Origin: Mycteria americana
Taxonomy: Eukaryota; Chordata; Aves; Ciconiiformes; Ciconiidae
Length of the DNA: 64,000 bases
Reading direction: 5' to 3'
Assembly: GCF_035582795.1 (NCBI RefSeq)
Contig: NC_134365.1
Span: 222,907,887-222,971,886 of the forward strand
Shown: positions 1 through 10,620 of the stretch, one piece after another
Position numbering within the stretch: position 1 is the stretch's first letter
Layout: each line of letters begins with the position of its first letter
The notes under the pieces: generated by a model
Databases searched by the model: none
Seen by the model: only the letters and a program-made list of their open reading frames with translations
Told to the model about the DNA's origin: nothing
Made by a program: the position numbers and the translations under genes

Positions 1-700
1 GGCCCGGCCCGGCCCAGGAGGAAGCAGGGCTGGGGCTGCGGGTTGGCTCGGACAGGGCCGGGCCGGGGTCGGGGTCGGGCTGGTACAGGCGGGGGTCGGG
101 ACAGAACGCGATGGGGGCAGGACGGGTCCAGGTCGGGGTCGGTCCGGGCTGGGGCTGGTCCAGGCCGGGCCGGGCCGGGAGCGGTGTGGGTTTGAGTGGG
201 CTGCGGCTGGGGCTGGGGACAGGCTGGGGACGGGGCCAGGTTTGGGGTAGGCAGGGCTGGGGTTCATGCAGGCTGGGCTGGGCCCAGGTGCGGCTGGGTT
301 GGGATGGGGTTGGAGCTGAGCAGGGGCTGGGACTGGCCTTGGGCTGGGTGATGGGCTGGGGCCGGTCCAGAGCAGGAAACAAAAAAGAGGGGGTCGGGGG
401 GGCTAGGCTGTGCTGGCGTGGGCAGAGGCTGGCTGGTGGCAGCCGTGTTTGGGGTGCGCTGGGGTGGGCGACAGGGGCGAGGGGCATGGGCTGAGTGAGG
501 ACAGGCAGGGACCCGCAGGGCTGCCCCGGGGCTCCTGTGCCGGTGGTTGGTGTGGGGTCAGTGCCGCTGGGATGGGACAGGGCAGGCTGGGGCCTGTGGC
601 TGGGTCGAGCCCTGGGGTGCGTGGGGCAGGATGGGGCTGGGGCTGCACTGGAAGGGGTTGGAGGGGGGCCTGCAGGGAAGAGTGGGGAAAGGTCTTGGGT
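1..700. repeat. G-rich degenerate minisatellite-like tract
   Basis: The plus strand is strongly G-skewed and built from short degenerate units such as GGGCTGGG, GGTCGGG and GGCCGGGC, which recur irregularly to about position 700. CpG is frequent in the first 200 bases and thins out later. Open frames crossing this stretch have repetitive Gly/Trp/Arg composition and look like artefacts of the repeat. The tract probably lies in ILK intron 1 or just upstream of the gene. Many runs of three or more G could form G-quadruplexes (inference). Confidence 0.6.
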
Positions 701-2286
701 CGGGGCTGATGAGGAACAAGCAGGGCAGCACGAGGCGGCCTGGGTCTCCACATCATGGCACCGCGGCCTGAGTGGTGGGGAAAGGGGGCACAGGGGGCTC
801 AGCAGGGCCGATGTGGCCACTTGGCAATGGAGGAGTAGAGGGCCCCTTGTTTCAGGCAGGGCAGGGGCTGGGGGGAGGCCTGGCAGCCTGGCCAGGACTG
901 AGGCAGGCACTGGTGCAGTGACAGGCAGGAGCCCTGGGCCGAGCAGGGGTAACGGCTGGTGGATGAGAGGCGGCGATGACAGTGGGATGCAAGTCTCACA
1001 GGGCTGAGACGGGGATGGGGTATCGCTGGGATGCCCCTTCCCTGATCCCATCCCAGATGGGTGGGTGAAAAATCCGGTCTGGGGGCAGCGCCATCAGCCC
1101 TGGAGCTCTGGGGCTGGCAGGACCTGCAGGACATCAGGTCGGGGCACGGCGCTGGCTCCTTGCAGCTCATGGGCAGACCTGCTCCGTCCACCACAGCTGG
1201 TGAGCTGGGAGCGGGGCTGCCACTGCCCTTGAAGTTCTGGAGCCCATTCTGGTGCCTATGAGGCCCCCTCAAGGGTCCGGGCCGTGAGGCCGGTCTCGTG
1301 TGTCCCTTGCCTCACGTAGCTGCCTGGAGCACGTGACACGGGCAGAGCGGCTGTCCTGGGGGGCCAGCTGCCAGGCACAGGGAGCGTGTTGGGGCCCATC
1401 CTGCCTGCTCAGAGCGGGTGGGGGTCCTGCTGCAGCTGGGTGAGTGCCAGACCCTGCAGGTTTAAGACCCTGAGGTTTAAGCCCTCAGGGGTGTATGTCA
1501 GGGGCATTGTGCTTGGTCTGTCCCTGCACCCGCACTGTGGGACTCGCCAAGGGCAGCCCCACATCCCTGCTTGATGCCGCAGACCCCCAGGCAGGAAAGT
1601 ACCTGCCAGGCATGTCCCCACACTGTTGGGGAGCTCAGGGTAGTGCAGCCCTGGGTCTTAGTGAGGCTGCTGTTGTCAAGGGGTTAAAAATGGAACCAGG
1701 ACGCGTGCTTTTTGCCTGGCTCTGGGCTGGGGTGTCTGTTGATTAGAATGGAGAGAGGGGGAGCTTGTGGACCTTTGGGGTCTCTCAGTTACTTGAGCAT
1801 GATGGTGTGCCAAGTTCAGCCAAGCCTGGACTGGAGTTGGGGATCGGGAGGGTGTGTGGAGCGATGGGATCCCTGCAGGGTGGTGCTGGACCTCCTCCAG
1901 CTCTGCTCCCAGACCCCCTCCCAGGAGATGTGGGCACCCGGGTCTGGCTGGGCCTGCAGATAAGCCTGTGGATGCCAAATCTGCTTCCTTTGAGCTGCTG
2001 CAGGCACCCGTGACACTGGAGTCAGTCATGAACTTCCCCTTCAGCTGCGAGTCCAGCTCCGTCACCAGCCTTCGGCAGTCCCCGTGGTTTTCCGCAGGGC
2101 TGACGAGGAGGGGGACGCGAGGCTCCTGTCCTAGCTCCCCCAGGGAGACGCCCCAGCTGAGGGGCTACCAGGAGCAGAGGGGCGGTGGGAGGCGATGTCC
2201 AGGTCCCAGGGCTGTGTGTGGGAAAGGGGGGCAGGGAGCCCCACTCCACAGCGGGGCCCCGTGTCCTTACACACCCCTCCCCACAG
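701..2286. other. Non-coding flank 5' of the first ILK coding exon
   Basis: No exon could be supported here. The human gene has a non-coding first exon upstream of its start-codon exon, so this stretch is probably ILK intron 1, with the promoter here or left of the window. The segment ends in an acceptor (CCCCACAG) at 2286, immediately before the exon carrying the ILK start codon. In human the divergent gene RRP8 lies upstream of ILK. I see nothing resembling it here. Confidence 0.4.
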
Positions 2287-2297
2287 CAAGACCCACG

Positions 2298-5200
2298 ATG
2301 GACGACATCTTCACGCAGTGCCGAGAGGGCAACGCAGTGGCTGTGCGCCTCTGGCTGGACAACACCGAGAATGACCTCAACCAGGGGTGAGCAGGAGGGA
2401 CCCAGCCCAGGCTGGACCCGCCGGGTGCTGTCCCTGGCTCAGCTGCGCCACGGGCTGAGGGCGCTGGACGGGGGCTGAGGGCGCTGGACCAGGGCCGGGG
2501 CTCGTTTCCGCTCTGCTCCGTGTCCTGGGGAGGGGGTGGGATTCAGCTCCTCCCCGCTGGGAGGAAGTTACCGCATCGCTGAGGCATGAGGGCTGCACAT
2601 CCTCCAGCCGCTTCCTCAGCCGCCCGCTGCTCCCGGCCACGGGACGGGATGCGTCTCGGCCAGGGGTTGGGCTGGGGGTGCTGGGGAGAATCTCCCTGTC
2701 CCCAGGGTAGATGGTGTGTCTGGGTGACCACTTCCCCTGTCCCCTCTCTTGGGAGCACTGCAGCTGGCATGTGGAAGCACAGCCGGCATTTAACAGGAGG
2801 GCTGGGAACCACCCCAGGGCCAGGAGCTGCACGGGGCTGACCTGCGCCCTGCCCCTGTGTGCCCTGCCCCAGATCTCTCCTCACAGCACGTCCCCTGCTC
2901 CAGGAGCTCCCGCGGGATCGCGCAATCCAGCGCGCTGCCGCCTGTCTTTCAGGAGCAGCGTTTGGGCCAGGCGCGAGGTTTAGAGCAGACGTCTCCGTTG
3001 CCTGTGGGCCGGCACAGCCTTTTGCCCGCACACCAAAGATCCCTTGTTGGGCCACGGCAGCGTCTTTGCTGAACTTGTTCTGGGCAAGGGGCCTTCCTTT
3101 GGCCGTGTCTTTCAGTCCCTCCTGGGGGTCCCAGTTGCACAGAGCTGTCCCAGTCCCACAGGTCGTGCCTGAGGGACTGGGGGCTGGCTGGCACTCGCTG
3201 GGGCATTTTGGTCCCGGGTGCCTGTGCCGGGGTACCCCCTGCCTGCAGGGCCAGCTGTCTGTCCTGCCTGCCTGCCCGCCTGCCTGCAGGGTTGGTACGG
3301 GAGGGGTGGGGGGCAAATGGGGTCTGCTGTGCCGGGGAGCTGGAGGGGAGCCAGGGATGCGGTGGCCCCTGCCTGCCAGGCCCTAATCTCCTTTTAAGGC
3401 CTGGCTGGTCTCCTCCTCCCTTACTTGGCCAGGCACTGTCAGAGCCGAGGGGGGGACGGGGGAGGGGATCTGGCTCTTGCCAGCATCTCCGTGATTCAGC
3501 CCGGGAGAAGATGGGCTTTGGCCAGGGCCTCCGGGGCCCTCCTGGGGATGGGAGAGAGCAGGAGAGCCGCTCAGCCTGTCCCCTTTGCCTCTGCAGCCCG
3601 AGTGCAGGCGTGCATGGCGATACCTGGCTGGCTGTGGTGCTGTCGGCAGCGCCCTGGCAGCACTCGGCCCTTCTCTCCCTGCCCGGGCAGGCTGCAGCCA
3701 CTCAGCAGAGCTGTCTCTGCCATCTCCACAGGGATGACCACGGCTTCAGCCCCTTGCATTGGGCCTGCCGCGAGGGCCGCTCCAACGTGGTCGACATGCT
3801 CATCATGCGGGGAGCACGCATCAATGTCATGAACCGTGGTGACGACACCCCGCTGCACCTGGCTGCCAGCCACGGCCACCGTGACATCGTGCAGAAGGTA
3901 CCTGCTTCCCATGGCCAGCACCCTGCCCCTTCCCCACCGCCTTCCAGGCACCCACCTCGTGCCTTGCGCAGCCCCGTGGCAAATTGAGCGGGACTCTGTG
4001 CAGCCCTCCGCTCTGTCCACCCAGGACTCGCTCCCCAGTCACCTGCCGGCTTCCTTGCCCTGAGCTTACTGCATCCCCACCCTCCCCACAGAAGCCCTGC
4101 ATCCAGCCTCAGTCCCCTCGCAACAGCAGACCTTGCCCGCACCGAGGCAGCAAATGTGCTGCTGTTGGTGCTCCTGCCGTCTCCCAGGGCAAGGTGCTGG
4201 GGGGAAGGGGACCTGCTCTAGATTTACAGGGATTGTCCCCCCAGCTGATCCAGTTCAAAGCTGACATCAATGCTGTGAATGAGCATGGGAACACACCTCT
4301 GCACTATGCCTGCTTCTGGGGACATGACCAGGTGGCAGAGGTGAGTGGAAGCACGTGGACACAGGCAGGAGCTTAGGGCGAGGGAGGTGGCTGAGGGGGG
4401 CATGGGGAGGGAGAGGAGGGACGAGGCAGGAGGCTGGGTGTGTATGAAGAGGCTGAGAAGAGGACAGCAAACTGTGCAGATGCTTGCTTTCTCCTCCCTC
4501 AGGACCTGGTGGGCAATGGGGCCTTGGTCAGCATTGCGAACAAATATGGCGAGACGCCCATTGACAAAGCCAAGGCACCACTGCGAGAGGTCTTGAAAGG
4601 TAGGAGGTTCTCGTCCTGACCCTGCAACCCACTTCTGGCTCCTGCTGCAGCCCCTGTGCTCAGCATCAGCGAGCTCTCTGCTTGTGCTGCCAAACTCCTT
4701 GTCCCTCCAGAGCGTGCTGAGAAGCTGGGCCAGAGCCTCACCAAGATCCCCTACAAGGATACCTTCTGGAAGGGCACGACCCGCACGCGTCCCAGTAAGG
4801 ATAAAGCCTTCCCTGATGGGGATGCTGTTGCAGGGGAGAGCACAGCTCTCCTGCACGGTAGGGCAGGCTTCTGGGGAGGGGGCGGCAGTCTGCACCGCAA
4901 ATGGCTCATTTTGGAGGTGGAAATCCCCTCACTGAAGGTGGCTCCTCACTGGACCGAGGCCTCCCACTGGTACTGCCTCCCTCTGCAGTCCCAGGTGGAC
5001 ATCAAGAGGAAGGTCCATGCAGCCACAGGCTGCATCTCCTCCTTTTCTTACAGGAAATGGGACTCTCAACAAACTTGCTGGAATAGACTTCAAACAGCTG
5101 AGCTTGAGCCAAAAACTCAATGAAAACCAGTCAGGAGAGGTACGTAGGCCTGTTGCCCCCCAGGACAGGGTAGCTGCACCCATGCAGACCACTGCTTTCT

Positions 5201-7113
5201 CCCCAGCCCCTGGCTGGCTGCAGAGTGCAGAACTGGGGCACAACTGCTTGGTGGGTTTCCACGTCCAGGTATGGGGCCAGCCCACGCAGAGGGAAGGCAC
5301 CTGCCCGGGACTGAAAGGCCAGGGTTCACTCTCATGCTTTGTCATCGTAGTCACTCCACGTTGCTGTGGACCTGTTGGTCCTGTGGGCTCTGTGGGCCCC
5401 ACAGTCCTGTGCAAGGGGCTGGGAGGTGCTCAGGGACCGTGTGTCCTCTCACAGTGACTGTCTCCATCTGTCTCCCTGCAGTTGTGGAAAGGGCGCTGGC
5501 AAGGCAATGACATTGTCATCAAAATGCTGAAAATCCGGGACTGGACAACTCGGAAGAGCCGAGACTTCAATGAGGAATACCCAAAGCTGCGGTGAGTGCC
5601 AACACCCTTCTCCAAGGCCGCCATGGCTCTCGCGGGCAGCCATTATCTCCAGAGGAGTAGGAGATAGGCAGGAGCCAACCAGGTCTGCAGGGTCGGGTGG
5701 TAGTGCTCCAGAGCAGTGCGCAGAGGCTGCAGGGAGGCCCCGGGAGGATGGCACGCCAGCAGCGGTGCAAAGGGCAGGGAGGCGATGAGGGGGTGTGGGC
5801 AGCACCCACTGTTCTCAGGCCTGTCACTTCTCTTGCAGGATCTTTTCTCACCCCAACGTGCTACCGGTGCTGGGCGCCTGCCAGTCCCCCCCAGCACCCC
5901 ACCCCATTGTCATCAGCCACTGGATGCCCTATGGCTCCCTCTACAACGTGTTACATGAGGGGACAAGTGAGTGCTGATGGGGGTGACAGAGCCGGGGCAG
6001 AGGCTAGTCTCCCTATCCTCGAGAAGTTGCTTCTCTGTGTGTTTGGGGGGTGGCAGGGGACCCCTCCAGCTGCAACACCAGGGCGGGTGCAGGGTGAGCC
6101 GTCTCCAGTCCGCACGCCTTCCCCACACCCCGTGTGCGATGTGTCTGCCAACACCACCTCTGTCCCACACATGCTGCAGGTGACACACACCTCCCCCTCT
6201 CGCTTACCCTCGTGCCCCCTCCCTCCCTGCAGACTTTGTGGTGGACCAGATGCAGGCAGTGAAATTCGCCTTTGACATTGCACGGGGCATGGCCTTCCTG
6301 CACACGTTGGAGCCCCTCATCCCACGCCACCACCTCAACAGCCGCAGCATCATGGTGAGTTGTCAGTGTCGCATGGCCCAGCCCTTCCTCCTGCAGACTG
6401 GGGCAGGACAGGCTCCCCTCTGACCACCCCTCTCTCCCCAGATCGACGAGGACATGACAGCACGGATCAGCATGGCTGACGTGAAGTTCTCCTTCCAGTG
6501 CCCAGGGAGGATGTACGCACCAGCCTGGGTGGCACCAGAAGGTAAGTGTCTGCTAGCCAGGCCCCTCCTGCTGCTTGGCCCCTTCCTCGCCCTCAGCCCC
6601 ATTCAGCTCCCCGTGCTGGATTCCCTGCAGCCTTGCAGAAGAAGCCAGAGGAAATTAACAGGCGCTCAGCTGACATGTGGAGCTTCGCGGTGCTGCTGTG
6701 GGAGCTGGTGACCCGTGAGGTGCCATTTGCAGACTTGTCCAACATGGAGATAGGCATGAAGGTGAGGAGAGGGCTGGGCAAAATCCCCCGGTCCAGACCA
6801 GATCAGCCAGGGCATAATGGGGTCTAAGCCACCAGCAGGGAGGGGAGGCAAGGCCCACCGAAGGAGAGCCCACCGACACTCCTCCCAGAGGTATGGGCTG
6901 TGCCTCCCAAATGCAGGGCTGGGTCCAGATTTCTGATCCTGCCCTGCTCTCCCATGCTCCCAGGTGGCACTGGAGGGGCTACGTCCAACCATCCCACCCG
7001 GCATATCCCCACACATCTGCAAGCTGATGAAGATCTGCATGAACGAGGACCCAGCCAAGCGCCCCAAGTTTGACATGATTGTGCCTATCCTGGAGAAGAT
7101 GCAGGAGAAGTAG
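2298..7113 (+). CDS. ILK: Integrin-linked kinase (ILK), complete, 12 coding exons
   Basis: ILK is a pseudokinase scaffold that binds PINCH and parvin at integrin adhesions and links them to actin. Coding exons: 2298-2386, 3732-3897, 4245-4340, 4503-4599, 4711-4794, 5054-5139, 5482-5591, 5839-5966, 6233-6354, 6442-6541, 6631-6761, 6964-7113. All junctions are GT-AG, and the sum is 1359 nt, or 452 aa plus stop, the same length as human ILK. The start [12 protein letters not shown] is the family start. Ankyrin repeats fill residues 1-170 and the kinase-like domain runs from about 193 to 446. Lys220 (IVIKMLK) is kept. The DFG motif is replaced by DVK at 339-341, the HRD loop by PRHHLNSRS, and APE (357-359) is kept, as expected of this pseudokinase. 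Introns are mostly 110-450 bp, apart from the first (1.3 kb). I am confident of both identity and structure. Confidence 0.97.
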
Positions 7114-7655
7114 AGAGGGGGCTACCTCCCAGCCAGCTGACGCTGCCATGCTTCCCTTCCCGCCACCCCCAAGTGCCTTCTTTAACCCCAGAGCCAAGGG
7201 GGAGCAGGGAATGCCCCCTCACCCTGAGCCAGCCACGGACACACGGTACAGACAACGCTGCCTTCTCTGGAGCTGCTCTGCAGGCTTCAGACACTGTAGC
7301 ACCAAATCTATGGCAGCACCTCCATCCTCCCTGGCTGCTATGGGCAGAGACTGAGCAGGAGGCCTGGCCCACGACACTGAGCACGGCTGGGCTCTGCTAC
7401 CTGTGAGGCTGGGCCGGGGCCGTGGAGCCACCCTGTCCTCCTCGTCCCCAGGCCCCGAGCAGCTCACCGACTTGACAGTCTCACATTAGGCAATGCCCAG
7501 TCCTGGTGCTCTTTCTTACTAAGGACAGTGGGGTGAAGCTTGCCTGTTGCGCCCAGCACCACCCCAGCTTTGCGCTTCACTCTTTATCGTTTCCATCCAG
7601 GCCATGCGGAAAAGCTGCCAGCATCTGAAATAAACATTTGTTATGAAAACTGGCT
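7114..7655 (+). other. ILK: ILK 3'UTR
   Basis: Untranslated DNA runs from the ILK stop codon to just past the AATAAA at 7629-7634. No coding potential was recognised. The end point is inferred from the poly(A) signal, not observed. Confidence 0.7.
7629..7634 (+). terminator. ILK: ILK poly(A) signal AATAAA
   Basis: A canonical AATAAA lies about 515 bp after the ILK stop and is followed by a short T/A-rich stretch. It is the only strong plus-strand signal before the convergent TAF10 gene begins. Confidence 0.75.
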
Positions 7656-8207
7656 GCTGGTGGACGGGTGCATACGTGCACAGGGCGTTGTCCGCAGAAA
7701 GGGGGAAAGACTGACACTGGGGCTGCCCAACAGTCCGCAGAGTCCTAGGCTCTGGATCTGTGCCTGTACCAACCCTCCTCCAGTGACTGGAGGAAGGAAA
7801 GCAGGTGGGCTAACAGCACCCCCCTCTTTTGAGAGAAGGGCCCAGGCTGGCTGCAGTGCTACCTGCACAGGCCCCTAGCGTTCCTCTTGAGAGGCAACAG
7901 GTATGCTCGGGAGGAAGACATGAAGAGGGTTGGGCAGTCCTATTCCCACTATGCCCACCTTCCTTCAGCTTCTTGGGGCAGGGCTAAGCCCTCCTAGGAA
8001 TGGCAGAAGGTGCAACTATAATCCACCAGTTGCGAGCCCTGCAACCAACCCCTCCCTGCACTGGCCTGTCAAAGGCAGGGGACCAACTTCTGTTGGTGTA
8101 GTGAGAACAAGCCCTAGCAGGCCTGCTCGTCTGCTGTTTTACTTGTAGGCCAGGCATTAGCGCATGGGCAGGACACAAGATGCCTTTCCACAAAAACTAC
8201 CCAGCTG
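7656..8207. other. Intergenic gap between convergent ILK and TAF10
   Basis: About 550 bp separate the inferred ILK and TAF10 transcript ends. No gene, RNA or recognisable repeat was seen here. Confidence 0.5.
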
Positions 8208-8213
8208 TTTAAT
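8208..8213 (-). terminator. TAF10: Likely TAF10 poly(A) signal ATTAAA
   Basis: The plus strand reads TTTAAT, giving ATTAAA on the minus strand about 50 bp after the TAF10 stop. A short 3'UTR fits what is known of this gene. ATTAAA is the commonest variant signal. Confidence 0.55.
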
Positions 8214-8261
8214 GGCACAGAAGCGACCCTAAAAAAGTTCCCAGTGACAATCCCTCAGTCT

Positions 8262-10190
8262 TTACGTGAAGTAATGTGGCTTTTTCACATTGATGCCATA
8301 TTCTGCAAGTGCTGGTGTCAGGTCTTCCATGGTCAGCGTGTACTTCTTATCCTGAAGGGACAAGGAGTAGCATCAGTCACAGCAAGGACAATCTAAGCTG
8401 CCAGGCACTCCTCAAAATCTTGTGGGTTTAGGATTTTTCCCCTACAAGCTCTGGTGACCTGCGTGTGCACAATTCCCAGAAGCAGCTGCAGACCAGGTTT
8501 GGGGCATTAACCAGCTATTAAGTACTGCACATTTTGTTTGCTGTGTGCCCTCAGCTGCTCGATGGACAGAAAGATACTGAGCGTTACTCAACGCTATAAA
8601 TTACATTGGCTTCATGAGGCCCCCAAGCCGCAAACAGAAAATGACTGGGAGAATTCCCAGAAACTATGGCTACACGCTTGCTCCCCATTTACTTTTTTCC
8701 CCAAGCATGTTGAGTTTTGGTCGCTGTCGGAGGACGCAGGGCTAGATGGCCCTCGCTGTGATGAGGTGTGGCTACTCACACATGTCTGTGAAGCCATCAA
8801 AGCATATTCCACGCATTCCACTGCCCACCTCATCTTCCCGCCAGCGTCCTTTTTCTACCAGCAGAGCCCTAGCTTATTAGTAAGCGTGCTGACCGTTCAG
8901 GAGCACGACACGTTTAAGACACTCTACAACCCACATCCCCGCAGTCAATAGCAGCAAGTTTAGCTTGCTACAGCCCCAGGAGAGGACGTTTCCCCTCATC
9001 CGAGCAGCCATTCTGTCCTTCTCTCACCTTGCTCTTATTGCGGGAGCTGCCTGAGGCTGTTCCCTTCATCTTGCAGTGCTGCAGCGCATCATTAGCAATG
9101 TCAGAAATAAACTTCTGCGCAGCCAAAGAGATCAAACGAATGCTACCCAGCAGAGAAAGAGAAGGGATAATTTCAGACAGACAGCACAGAGTATGACTGG
9201 GATCACGGAAGTTCTGTTGGGGCCCCCAGCTATCAGACCCCATGTGGGGTCCTTGAGGCCACACTCTACCACACCTGCTGCCACTTACATGCGTGGATCA
9301 GAGGCCTCGAATCCTGCTCTGTTGAGGTAATAGCCCGTGACAGCATCTGGGATCTGTACAAGAGAAAAGTTGGAGGAACTCTGCTTCCCGGAGGCAGCCC
9401 GTCACTGCGCGCAGCCTGCCCCCAGCGCATCCCATGTACCGTAGGCGTGTAGTCCTCCAGCTGCATGAGGAAGTCCACCAGCGGCGTCGTGGAGACCACC
9501 GGCTTCACGTCCCCGTTGGCCGCACTGGGTGGCACGTAGACCCCATTGGACATAGCCCCTTCAGGGGGAGCGGCAGCCACTGCTGCAGAGACGGGCACTG
9601 CGGGCACAGGGCGCTCAGCGGGCAGCTGTCCCCCGGTGCGGCCCCGGCCCCCCACCTGCCGGGACCCCAGTCCCCCACGAGCCAGCACCCGGGACCCCCG
9701 CGGTCACGGCGCCCCGCAGCCCCAGGCAGCTCCGGACTACACAGACGGACCGGCTCGGTGCCCGAGCTCGGGGCGCGCTCACGGTCCGCCCGCCCCGCGG
9801 GAACCCCCTGTGCGCGGGTGCCGTCCCCTGGGGCCCCCACTCGCGGCCCCCGGGGACCCCAGGCGCCCGCGGCCCCGGTCCACCGCCCCCAGCCGGGCCC
9901 CGCCCAGCCCCCTCCCCCCGCAGCCCCCTCCCCCCCCGGCGCCGAGCAGCCCCGTGCCCCGGCCCTTCCGGCCCGCCACCCCTGCGCTCACCGGGGCCCC
10001 TCCCGCCAGCCGCGCCGCCCTCGGCTCCCCGCGCCGCACCGCCCACCGCGCCCGGGGGCGCCCCGGGAACGCCGCTGCCGCCGGCGGCCGGGCTGGGCTT
10101 GTTGTCGGCGGCGGGCGCGGGCGCGGGGGCGGGCGGCGCCGGAGCGGCCGGGGCCGCGGGCGCGGGGTCGGCCTCGGCGCTGCCGCTCAT
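8262..10190 (-). CDS. TAF10: TFIID/SAGA subunit TAF10, complete, 5 exons
   Basis: TAF10 is a histone-fold TBP-associated factor that pairs with TAF3, TAF8 or SUPT7L in TFIID and SAGA and acts in the nucleus. Exons in transcript order: 10190-9992, 9597-9440, 9353-9289, 9142-9028, 8351-8262. All junctions are GT-AG and the total is 627 nt, or 208 aa plus stop (human 218 aa). Residues 1-66 are a Pro/Ala/Gly-rich low-complexity tail starting [10 protein letters not shown]. The conserved part begins at [20 protein letters not shown], and the histone fold follows in exons 2-5, ending VKKPHYFT. The exon 4/5 junction encodes NKSK-DKKYTL, which retains the K-S-K site that SETD7 methylates in human TAF10 (known there, inferred here). 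The least certain junction is the exon 2 acceptor, because a second CAG lies a few bases downstream. The chosen one keeps frame and matches the family. Confidence 0.95.
8352..9027 (-). other. TAF10: TAF10 intron 4
   Basis: This 676-bp intron lies between TAF10 exons 4 and 5. I found no repeat, RNA gene or open frame with recognisable homology in it. Confidence 0.7.
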
Positions 10191-10620
10191 CGCCCGCCGC
10201 CGCGCGACACCGGGCGCCACCTCCCCCGCGCCTGCGCACGGCGCGCCGCCCCACTGGCCCCGCCGCTCGCCGCGCCCCGCCCCGCGCAGCCCGCGGCCCC
10301 GCGCGCCCCCCAGCGGCGCCGCGCGGCACAGACGGAGACAGCAGGGGCAGGGCCCCGCGGCTTTATTGGCGCCGGCACCTCCCGCCACGGCGCGGGCCCG
10401 CGGTGGCCCCGCCCCCGGCCCCGCCCCCCGGCGTCCCGGCGTGGGCGGGTCAGGGCGGCAGCAGCGCCCGCAGGAGGCGGGGGAAGTTGGGGGTGCCCCA
10501 GCCGGTGACGGGGTCCCAGGCGGGGCCGGCGCAGAAGCCCTGTCCCTGCACGGTGCCGTCCAGGCAGGAGAGGTGGCAGCCCTGCGTGACCTGCGGGGAC
10601 ACGCCTCAGCACGGCCGGGC
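9590..10620. promoter_or_regulatory. CpG-island-like block: TAF10 promoter and TPP1 3' end
   Basis: This is an extremely C+G-rich, CpG-dense block. It holds TAF10 exon 1 and part of its first intron, the region just upstream of the TAF10 start at 10190, the TPP1 poly(A) signal at 10362, and the last TPP1 exon. The TAF10 promoter must lie within or next to the 3' end of TPP1. No TATA box is visible. Long open frames on both strands here are by-products of the composition. Confidence 0.7.
10362..10367 (-). terminator. TPP1: TPP1 poly(A) signal AATAAA
   Basis: The plus strand reads TTTATT, giving AATAAA on the minus strand 83 bp after the TPP1 stop. This implies a very short 3'UTR ending about 150-170 bp before the TAF10 start codon. 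Confidence 0.8.

Noticed and set aside
111-1007. Gly/Trp/Arg-rich frames on both strands at the left edge
   Set aside because: They arise from translating a G-rich repeat in several frames. No domain, splice structure or start context supports them.
1-2286. RRP8, the neighbour of ILK in human
   Set aside because: No minus-strand sequence resembling the RRP8 methyltransferase was seen. It may lie left of the window.
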